64,000 bases of DNA. Source: Angiostrongylus vasorum (taxonomy: Eukaryota > Nematoda > Chromadorea > Rhabditida > Metastrongylidae). Where the stretch lies: NCBI GenBank assembly GCA_018806985.1, contig JADANN010000459.1:930001-994000 (forward strand), written 5' to 3'. A model generated the notes under the pieces. The model was not told the origin of the DNA and searched no databases. It was given only the letters and a program-made list of their open reading frames with translations. This document shows, one piece after another, positions 56,120-64,000 of this stretch (position 1 is the first letter of the stretch; every line of letters starts with the position of its first letter). The translations under genes and the position numbers were made by a program.

Positions 56120-56460
56120 TTCTTTTTTTTCTGCCCACTATTTTTCCAACAGCAGGATATTATGTGGAACACAACCACGACGATTTCGAGATATTTGCAA
56201 ACGTCAGACCTCAACCCAGATTGGAACCCACGACCCCTTTCCGGAGTCTCACCTGTTGCCAAATGCATCGCTGAAGGTCTTCCTTTCCCTTTCTCTCAGC
56301 CAGTTTTTTACCTTAACAGTGTCATCAGCAATCATCTCTTTGGTTAAGAGAAAGGCAAAAACAAGGTCTTCAGTGGTGCACCAGAAAGATGTAACCTCGG
56401 GTTCTAACCTAGGAACCGACTTTTGCAAACATCTCAGCATCTTTGTGCTTGAAATTAGGC
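56120..56460. repeat. Family A foldback, degenerate
   Basis: Left arm TTTTCTGCCCACTATTTTTCC, GAACACAACCACGACGATTTC and GATATTTGCAAACGTC. The right end TTTTGCAAACATCTCAGCATC runs in the opposite sense. Confidence 0.65.
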
Positions 56461-56651
56461 TCCATTGGTCCTTATAGTGAAGCTTTTTTTTAAAGAACGT
56501 CTAAATTACTTCAATCCCTAGTGCTTATTATTCTGTAACAACAATCCCTGTGAAAAAAAAGATTACTTACATACTCTTCTCTTTCTAAAACTGATTTTTT
56601 TCTATTTAATGCACATGTTAAGGGGTATTACTTTACACTAACCAGCATCAC

Positions 56652-57034
56652 ATGTTTTGTCGATACCAGTACTTCATGCATTCGACTCGCTTGTTTGCAT
56701 CCCTCTTCCACGAAGGTCTTCGTATTTTCATGTGAGTTCGGCAGCTGATTGTGGATTTTAGGTAATCCCCCATGTATGTTGGTCAAGCAGATTTTCTCTG
56801 AGATCTTTGCATAACCGCTTCAGGACCTTACGATGCCTTTACAACAGGCTGTTACCAGCTCCTCCGGGACCAGAACGAGTGTCTGGGACATATTCGAAAC
56901 CTTTTCAAAGAGCGTTTTATATATATACTAAACTACTGAGAGATAGGAGGTATGGATGGTCCAGGGCCGGTAGAACAAGCTTTTTCCACGCATTGAACTC
57001 CATTACTGCCACTGCTCGACAAGCACAGAAATAA
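56652..57034 (+). CDS. Two-exon gene for a 107-residue basic protein, possibly mitochondrial
   Basis: Exon 56652-56731 (MFCRYQYFMHSTRLFASLFH; donor AT|GTGAGT) joins in phase 2 to exon 56791-57034 (acceptor GTCAAGCAG). Exon 2 encodes FSLRSLHNRFRTLRCLYNRL, LPAPPGPERVSGTYSKPFQR, KLLRDRRYGWSRAGRTSFFH and ends ARQAQK with TAA overlapping AATAAA. The N-terminus is rich in Arg, Phe and Leu without acidic residues until Glu21, as in mitochondrial targeting peptides, and the body is basic. A mitochondrial ribosomal or assembly protein would fit, but no family is recognised. Confidence 0.52.
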
Positions 57035-57344
57035 ATGAAAATAGAAAGCAACTGAAAATAAATGACTCACCAAATTGTCATGTTTTCATATGACAACACT
57101 GGTATCGTAGATTTTTTCTGCGGATCACTCGGCAACATTTCCTACTTTTTATGTATTATTACGTAAGAAGACTAAAAATCGCTAGTCTTTGATGGGCTTA
57201 AAGTTCCAGTGTTAGTCGGACTATATTGAACTCCTAACCAATGATTATGATTCAATTAGTTGAGCGTCACAACGCTACGTCACTCAGTTATAGCTAGCAT
57301 TGCTGATTGAAACAAGTTTTTTTTCTTTATAAACACATAAGAGC

Positions 57345-57462
57345 CCGGAAAGCGCAGTGGTGAGAGGTGATGGGAGTAATTCACGTATGGTCGACAGTTC
57401 GGCCCACACATCTGGCAAAAAAACCTTCTATTCTTTTGAAGCTGGAAAAAATGGTGTCAGAA
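57345..57462 (+). mobile_element. SINE family B, 5' fragment
   Basis: A box AAGCGCAGTGGTGAG with downstream GTCGACAGTTCGGCCCAC in the B-box position; the body is lost. Confidence 0.55.
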
Positions 57463-58813
57463 TTGTCTGCAAAAAGAAACAACTCATCCACAGAGGCTGA
57501 CGACTGCTTGTGTGAAGAAGTGGGAGAGTTCATAACGAGCTATTCCAGGTTTCGAAAGAGTGTTAACTCGAGCATCTTTTGACAACACTCATGAAGAGGA
57601 GGGAGTCTCGAGCGACATCCGGACTCAGTGATCTTAGTAGATGACATTTGCGACGACACAATGAAAATAAAAAAGTGCTGTAGTCCACAAATTGTGTAAA
57701 GTTGAGTCATGTACCTCAACAGAACAAAAAATGTAGTTATATCAACCATATCATAAAGCCAGCATAATGTTGTAGTCATGCATCATTCGGGTTTCCGTGC
57801 TATGTATTATAAAATGTCCAAAGAAAACGATTATATAGTTCGTTGAAAACAGTTCTTACTATTCGATGACTAGCTGGAGAAAAGATGGCTCAGGCGACGG
57901 CTAAAATGAGGATTCATTACAAGATAAATATCCTCCAATTATTACTAAATTCGCTGCAAAACCAAGAACTTTGATAACCATAATATAGCGTTCTGTTCAG
58001 AATTACTTCAACGCTTTCTTATTTCACCATAGTAAGCTAACGTTCAGCGTTCAAACATGTCGAACTGAAGGTACACCTGAGATACTAGCCAGAAGCCAGC
58101 CAGGTAAGCCTATGAAAGGATTTGTAATTTTGGAACGAGAACGAAATAACGACATGGATGAAACCTGCACAGGTTCAGTTTCGCAAAGGTCGGCAAATGA
58201 GGCTAAGCTAGCAATTTATGATTTCAGTGGTAAATGAGTGTGAGGTCAACACGCTTGTTCACAAAGACAGCATTTATCACACCATACTAGGCCATAGATC
58301 CTCCAAACTGCGTAACGAGAGAATTATTCCAATGAAATAATAGAAGGAATCTTAGGCCCACTTGGTAAGTAGATATTAGGCTGGTCGGAAACTAATGTTG
58401 AATTTGTAATTTTATTTTTACGTACATTTTTGAAGTGCTTTTCACCTTTGTACAATTTTTTGTTTTTCTGTTCTATTACACAACACTGCAAGGCTTTTTT
58501 TTTGCACTACCACTCGGTATAATTGAATTATAATAACATCTTACTTTTGACAAATCTTAAAGGAAAGAATTTCAGATGTCAAAATGGAAATTTTAAAAAC
58601 CGTGAAGTGTCGAAACAGTAAATCCGATAAATCTGCCTCTACGATATCAACCAGGGTCGCATGTAGCGCAAACAGCAAGAAACATTAGATGAGTTATGGC
58701 CTTAGGAAGTGTTGAAGAACTAACAGTATTAACCTCATATAAGCTCAACAATATAAACATGTGTTGATTATAACAGTGTAGGGTTTTTTTTTCGACAGTT
58801 AAAAGTTATGTGC
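57463..58813. other. No supported gene
   Basis: Short open frames at 57,440-57,780 on both strands (for example SAKRNNSSTEADDCLCEEVG on plus) lack splice partners. The remainder is AT-rich and unassigned. Confidence 0.25.
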
Positions 58814-59406
58814 TCATTCGGCCTTGAATATGCACAGAAATCCATCAGCTTTTGACGAAGATGAATTGATGGTTTTGAGGGAGTCAAGTACACGCTCAAG
58901 TGTTCGAGAAACTTCAGAACTTGGCGTAAGCATCTCGACTGTTTCGTAACGCCTATAAAAAAAAGTTGAAAAGTCGAGAAACCTCGGAAAAAGTGAACAC
59001 AGAACGAATTGAAAGACCATCGAGGAAATCGCTTTTTTTGAGGTGTCGTCGTTGCTTTTTCTGCGCAACCGAAACAACACATTTTTCAACAGTATTTTGA
59101 TAGGCAACATAAAAGGGGTACTCTATGTTAACTAGCGACAATTGGCTGACTAGACAAAGGTGAAACCTTTTAGCAGTTTCCAAGGCCGAAATTACACCAC
59201 CAAAGAAGGCCACCCTGTCTTTTTGACGATATACGGGTCGTTTGATCCATCACGTATTCCACCTACATATTTGATCCATCTTCCTCAATCGAATTAAATG
59301 ATTACGGCGAGTAAGTACCACCTGAAAATCGGCGAAATGCCTCAAAAATCTGTTTTCCTCTTCGGTCAACAGCAAGGACCAAGTCTTCCCCCAGGACAAC
59401 GTAACG
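58814..59406 (-). CDS. Three 3' exons of an unrecognised gene
   Basis: Exons 59322-59406 (acceptor GCATTTAG, donor GTGGTA; RYVVLGEDLVLAVDRRGKQI, FEAFRRFS), 59196-59262 (GGIRDGSNDPYIVKKTGWPS, LV; donor GTAATT) and 58814-58952 (acceptor TTTTTTATAG; RYETVEMLTPSSEVSRTLER, VLDSLKTINSSSSKADGFLC, IFKAE, TGA) join in perfect phase across 59- and 243-base introns. Directly upstream in the same frame MAQHDQVLQRQQCI is followed by TAG, which is read here as the acceptor. If it is a true exon codon the gene is disabled. No family recognised; about 95 residues are visible. Confidence 0.5.
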
Positions 59407-59756
59407 CTAAATGCATTGCTGACGCTGCAAGACTTGATCATGCTGAGCCATGAAAATGTTGTATGAGTGGACTTACTCTTCGTTGACTAATAAATTTTAG
59501 ACCTCAATTGTTTTCATTCCGTCTATTAAAGTTTATTCTGAGCTTATATGTGCCACTTCGAAAGAGTAGGTAAAAAATGTTGTTAAAAAAGTTGAAACTT
59601 GACATAAATTTCCGGAGCAACTAATTAAGAATATATGAACCCAGGACATGCATTCCAACACAATTCAGTAAACTCAAGAACAAGGCAATATTTGCTCTAC
59701 CTCGAAAGAAGAAGGAGAGTGCATTGGCTTAATATTTCTAAGAACCACAATGTTAA
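59407..59756. other. Upstream region of the 58.8 kb gene
   Basis: No upstream exon could be found before the repeat block begins at 59,757. The gene start may lie in or beyond the repeats. Confidence 0.25.
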
Positions 59757-60116
59757 CTTCTTATTTGCTGCCTTCTACAATTTTTTCATGGCAGGGTATT
59801 ATGCGAGATACAACCACAATGGCGCTGAGATATTTGCAAAACTCCGGAACGCAGGTGTCTGCAGAAGGGTACGAACGCGCTATTACCCTTTCCGGGGTTA
59901 ACGCACACACCACCACACCATGTGTGTCCTTCGTTTCGCCCGTCTCTCAGCTAGTTTCCTATCGGTCGGTGGTATCAGCAATCACTGGTCAACGTTAGCC
60001 CCGCAAAGGGTAATAAGAACCTTCGTTCCCCACCGCAGACACCGGCGGTCCGGAGTTTTGCAGATATCTCAGCACCATCGTGGTTGTATTTGCACGAACG
60101 TTGATAAAAATATTAT
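59757..60116. mobile_element. Family A foldback element
   Basis: Left arm TTATTTGCTGCCTTCTACAAT, GGGTATTATGCGAGATACAAC and GATATTTGCAAAACTCCGGA. The right arm GACACCGGCGGTCCGGAG and TGCAGATATCTCAGCACCATC is inverted. The outer end of the right arm is truncated. Confidence 0.78.
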
Positions 60117-60554
60117 TGCTCTTATAACTTGCATCACCTGCATTAGCATCGAATGACCCTAGCTTTTTTTTATACACCCATATCGTGCACTAAAGTTATG
60201 CAGTGATCTCTGTTTGCTAAACAGACCCGAAATCTATTGCAGATAAGAGCTCTCATTCTTACTTTTGGTGAACACATATGTTGCCGGCGTCTACAATTTA
60301 GTGGACAGTAAATTGCGTTCTCCGAGATAATCGGTGCCTGTTCATTGAAGAAGAAACCAAGCCGTCTTCCATACACCCCTTGTCACCTGCTTGCAGGGTA
60401 CCATCCAAATACATAGGTACGCATATAGGCATTGACATTATCACGTTAAGGATGCATGTCAACCAGACAGAGCAGAGGGAATCCATCTATTTCTCAAAAC
60501 TAATGCGAGGTCACCGTTAGGGTAAAAACTCTCTAAGAGAAAGGCAATGCAAAG
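60117..60554. other. Spacer between repeats; nothing recognised
   Basis: No exon or repeat supported. Confidence 0.3.
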
Positions 60555-60702
60555 GCTTTGGTGGTGCAGTGGATAAGACGTAGACCCTAGAAAGGGTAAT
60601 CGTGCGTCCAAAGGTGGACTGAGGCTCCGAGTTTTGCAAATATCTAAGTATCTCTGTGGCTGTATTTCACAATAGTACATTGCTATAGAAAAAGTAGGCA
60701 AC
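60555..60702 (-). repeat. Family A-related fragment
   Basis: GGTGGTGCAGTGGATAAGACG, AGAAAGGGTAATCGTGCG, GAGTTTTGCAAATATCTAAG and AAAAAGTAGGCAACAAATAAA. The central part differs from other copies and could represent a subfamily. Confidence 0.65.
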
Positions 60703-60844
60703 AAATAAAAGGTTCATAACTGTATTTTCGATGCCAGCTCCAAGTTAGGCGGTGTCAATGCCGAATTGTGGTCGCTGGATCATTTTCATTATCGGGTCAT
60801 TGTTGACAGGACCGTTAGGGTAAAAAAAACTAGCCTAGAAAAAT

Positions 60845-61010
60845 GCAAATCAAGGGCCTCGGTGGTGCAGTAGACAACAAGTAAGCCCCCTAGAAAGGGT
60901 AATCGCGGGTTCGAAGGTGGCCTAGGGTTCGAGTTTTGCATATATCTCAGCATCGTCGTGGGTTCGTTTCGCATGGTGCCGTGCCATGAAAAAAAAACAA
61001 TGGGCAGTAA
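60845..61010 (-). repeat. Family A-related fragment
   Basis: GGTGGTGCAGTAGACAACAAG, AGAAAGGGTAATCGCGGGTTC, GAGTTTTGCATATATCTCAGC and AACAATGGGCAGTAAATG. Same subfamily as the 60.6 kb copy. Confidence 0.65.
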
Positions 61011-61179
61011 ATGAAGGCTTAAACATAAGACGGATTCACTTTTAGATCATCAGTAGCTTTATTTGGTCAGCTCCATTAAGTGAAGAACACCAATCAGGGA
61101 AAACCAATACAGTTTACTACCATTTTTGGGAATGTATTGTTTCTTGCTACTGCACTGAGCTAGTGTTTTTCCAGATTCC

Positions 61180-62465
61180 TTTTAAATTTGTGGTAGCCAT
61201 TGAAATCTGCTAAGAATTTCATGTGGAGGTCAACTGTATCTTTTTTTTTACTGAAATCGCATAGATTTTCGACACAAACTTCGAAATGCTACTTCCTAAC
61301 ATTTAAACGAAAACAATGCACTAGTGGGTCTTCACTGAATTCCAACAAATTAGTATATGACATCGTTATTAAAAGATAAATGATAAAGCGTTTGGTGTCG
61401 ATCAATCGTGAAGGGATGCTCCGTGGATTAGACTCCTTTCAGCATCGTGGGCGTGACTGCATACATAATCGGCCAATACACTAAATTTAGAGGACATGAT
61501 CCATTGCATATACCTTCCATGCAACTTCGGCATCAGTTTTAAGAAGGAAAAGAGGAATTGGCTTACCCCGAGCACGGGTCGGAACGTGCAACGATTTCTA
61601 TATTGCACGGCCGTTCTTAGCCAGTGCGCCACCCCTTCTAACATCACTATTTTTAGTGAAAAAACTTCGCTTCATAATCGACTTCTAGTGAGGTTGGTAA
61701 CTGAGTCGGGAAGAACAGCAAAGCGATGCACTAGATAGGAAGGTAACTGTTGAATGCAACTCCACTTATATTTAAACTCATGGACCCATCCACACCATTT
61801 AGTCTGGAAAAATGGTCTTCTAGAAGACTAAACTCTATCGAAAAAACTTTTTTTTGTGTAGTCCCTATCTGCTTTTTTTTAACAGTGTTTCAACTCTAAA
61901 AATCCTAGCAGAATAAACTTTGTACTGGATGAATGTATGCGAAAGTCTCTGTCTTTTATCACATGGATCGAAAAAAACAAAGAGCGTGCGAAATCCGCAA
62001 GTTTAATGGTTTTCGCCAAACAATGATAAGCCCCTACATAAAGATATCAGTGGATGTTAAATCGCTGCTGTTTGTGTTCGATGATCCTTTTGTATCTCAG
62101 AGTTAATCCACCAGCATTTTCACAGTCTTTCATTGGGATGGATCATCTTCCCGAATTGCACGTACTCGGCACTACTTCAGCTTAATCGGAATTGTTCTTA
62201 TTTGCATTTTTTTTACTGTCACAAGTTTTAAGATAAACTGAGAAGAGTTTTCTTAGGTTGCTACCACAGGTTAATCGTAATTCTCTACAACAGGGGGACG
62301 GCTCACCTTACAATTATTAGATTTCTAGGGCATAGCGAATTGCGAAGCAATTTTCAAACCGAGCGTTGTGGGCCACCCATTCGGATCACCGCCTCTGGTG
62401 AATTTAAAGCAACGCTAGCTGAATAATAGGGGGTTGATCAACCTCGCGTAAGCTCAAAAATTTAA
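61180..62465 (+). repeat. 1.3 kb direct duplication, copy 2
   Basis: Colinear with 18,575-19,880 in the same orientation, including the internal SINE and the blocks GCACGGGTCGGAACGTGCAA and TGGACCCATCCACACC. Small indels and substitutions separate the two, so the duplication is not recent. Confidence 0.8.
61378..61642 (-). mobile_element. Diverged SINE B inside duplication copy 2
   Basis: Nearly identical to the SINE at 18,790-19,045, with CTTAGCCAGTGCGCCACCCC at its 5' end on the plus strand. Confidence 0.6.
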
Positions 62466-62784
62466 AACGTAGTAGATTTCCTCTTAGCTGTTACCGCGAC
62501 CATGGTTTTAACCATCCGGACACCTCAATTCATTCCTCCCTTTTTCTTGTCGAGCATCTTGTTTCTAGCATGGAAGTAACTGAGCAGTTGAGATTTCGTA
62601 GAACAACACACATTAATATTTCCGAACGCGTCGCTTATGTTCGCTATTGCGACACCTTGGAAGGAAATTGCAAAAATTGAAATTTTCGTTTTTAATTTTT
62701 TGAGAGTGCTACTTATGAAGAATCTCAATACAGGAAGAATGTTGAACAGAAATCATGCATATGTAAATCATGTATAAAAGTTAT
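62466..62784 (+). other. Short exon-like stretch, unassigned
   Basis: After a GTTTCTAG at about 62,570, a plus-strand frame reads MEVTEQLRFRRTTHINISER and VAYVRYCDTLEGNCKN, then TGA. It looks coded but has no upstream partner. The opposite strand is open too. Confidence 0.22.
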
Positions 62785-62962
62785 ATCGGATAGCACAGTG
62801 GTAGTAATGTCCGTCATCACGAGCACAGTGCTAGTTCGATTCCGCTCCGGGCCAACCAGGCCTCTCATCCCTCCGGGGTCGGGAAATTCGTACCGAACTT
62901 GTCTGAGAAGAAAATCACTCCCTGCAATCCAATTGGAAACGCTTCAGCCCGGCTTTCTCAGG
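62785..62962 (+). mobile_element. SINE family B, 5' half
   Basis: A box GATAGCACAGTGGTAG and B box AGTTCGATTCC, followed by CTCTCATCCCTCCGGGGTCGG and CGTACCGAACTTGTCTGAG. Confidence 0.72.
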
Positions 62963-63289
62963 ACTCTAGGTAGAATTGTTCGACCAGCATTTTACGACAT
63001 TCAACATGAAATGCAAATCCTCAAGCGGCAACCGAAGTCACAAGTAGAAACTTGAAAGACCTTCGTGGACGATGGATGCGAGGAAGCGAGTGGATGTGAG
63101 AAGTGCTGAGATCCAAACAGTAGACGTGAAGACGGACCAAATAAAATAGAAAAAGTAGGTATGAAAATATGTAAATATAAAGTCATATTCGTTTTTCACA
63201 TAACACTCTACCATTATAAAAAGAATGAGCACTAAATAAAAAGTGAATACATTGTGATTTATACCAGAGCTTCAATGTAACAAGTCCAA

Positions 63290-63502
63290 TGTTGATTTGT
63301 ATTCCTCAGATCAATCCCGTTAAGGGGTGATTGCTGATAGCACCTATAAGTCAATGACATGACTTAGAAAGGCGAAACGAAGGACTCGCATGGTGTGGTG
63401 GTGAACGCATCAACCCCGAAAAGGGTAATAGCGTGTTCGATCCGCACCGTAGATACCAGCACTCTGGAGTTCTGCAAATGTCTCAACATCATTGTGGCTA
63501 TA
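63290..63502 (-). repeat. Family A repeat, minus arm
   Basis: TCAATCCCGTTAAGGGGTGAT, GGTGTGGTGGTGAACGCATC, AAAAGGGTAATAGCGTGTTCG and CTCAACATCATTGTGGC. It is arranged head to head with the copy at 63.64 kb. Confidence 0.8.
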
Positions 63503-63573
63503 AATGTATATGTATATGTCATCTTACATACTATTTGTTTTATTTATAAATGCACGTTGGTAAAATATATAAA

Positions 63574-63578
<5 letters not shown>

Positions 63579-63633
<55 letters not shown>
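63579..63633 (+). repeat. TA dinucleotide microsatellite
   Basis: About 27 uninterrupted TA repeats between the two oppositely oriented family A arms. Confidence 0.97.
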
Positions 63634-63636
<3 letters not shown>

Positions 63637-63639
63637 TTT

Positions 63640-63850
63640 AACCTTTTTGCCTACTGCCTACTTTTTTTTGATGGCAGGGTATATTGCGAAATATAACTTT
63701 CAACGAAGCTGAGATATTTGCAAAACTCTGGACCGCAGGTGCCTATGGTGGGGAACAAACGCGCTATTGTCCTTTCCGGGGAGTAACGCGTTCACCACCA
63801 CACCATGCGGGTCCTTCGTTTCGCCCGTCTCTCAGCTAGTTCTATCGATC

Positions 63851-63852
<2 letters not shown>
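63640..63852 (+). repeat. Family A repeat, plus arm
   Basis: TTGCCTACTGCCTACTTTTTT, GGGTATATTGCGAAATATAAC, GCTGAGATATTTGCAAAAC and CTAGTTCTATCGATC. It is mirror-imaged with 63,290-63,502. Confidence 0.83.

Positions 63853-63853
<1 letters not shown>

Positions 63854-63890
<37 letters not shown>
63854..63890 (+). repeat. TA dinucleotide microsatellite
   Basis: About 18 TA repeats immediately after the inner end of the family A arm. Confidence 0.96.
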
Positions 63891-63891
<1 letters not shown>

Positions 63892-64000
63892 AAGAAATTG
63901 TACAATAAAATATGTGCATATAGACTATGTAGGGGGATTGTGTATATGTAAGTGAGGTGGTGAGGTGAAGCATCTTCTATAAGTCTTTGCTAGTCTAAAC

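Noticed and set aside
1..64000. CRISPR arrays, bacterial operons, ribosomal RNA genes and antiviral systems
   Set aside because: The DNA is eukaryotic with spliced genes and SINEs. No regularly spaced repeats, Shine-Dalgarno-led gene runs or rRNA sequence were seen.

Overview
This is a window of nematode nuclear DNA, most likely from a strongylid (hookworm-like) parasite. It is AT-rich. Its genes are cut into small exons by short introns (often 45-110 bases) with nematode-style acceptors (TTTCAG, TTTTAG). It carries a tRNA-derived SINE in many copies, RTE-type retrotransposon pieces of a kind common in strongylids, and a Penelope-like element. Strongylid placement is an inference; the sequence does not name the species. 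Exon models come from reading frames, splice sites and phase agreement only, with no transcript evidence.

Layout. 0-3.2 kb: nine minus-strand exons of an acetyl-CoA carboxylase-like protein (biotin carboxylase part) running off the left edge, with its presumed promoter at 3.2-4.3 kb. 4-12 kb: repeats plus a small multi-exon gene on the minus strand (7.7-8.6 kb). 12.3-14.5 kb: a decayed RTE-type retrotransposon with repeat insertions. 15-16.1 kb: an unrecognised plus-strand gene. 18.6-19.9 kb: one copy of a 1.3 kb duplication whose second copy lies at 61.2-62.5 kb. 21.1-21.4 kb: a palindromic Penelope-derived element with a 12-base target duplication. 23-25.7 kb: a divergent aquaporin gene with both NPA boxes altered. 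27.7-28.3 kb: a four-exon gene for a basic protein. 29-39 kb: several small gene candidates among SINEs. 39.9-43.4 kb: a plus-strand gene whose third exon is split by a 2.9 kb Penelope-like element flanked by a 13-base target duplication. 43.9-48.7 kb: four further small genes. 52.8-55.4 kb: the neuropeptide gene flp-32. 56.7-57 kb and 58.8-59.4 kb: two more small genes. 59.7-64 kb: foldback repeats, the second duplication copy and TA microsatellites.

Only the ACC-like gene, the aquaporin, flp-32 and the retroelements can be named from protein sequence. The other models are unrecognised, and their support is splice-phase consistency. The genes show no operon logic or shared pathway. The common theme is small host genes whose introns and, in one case, exon have been colonised by SINEs and Penelope-like elements.
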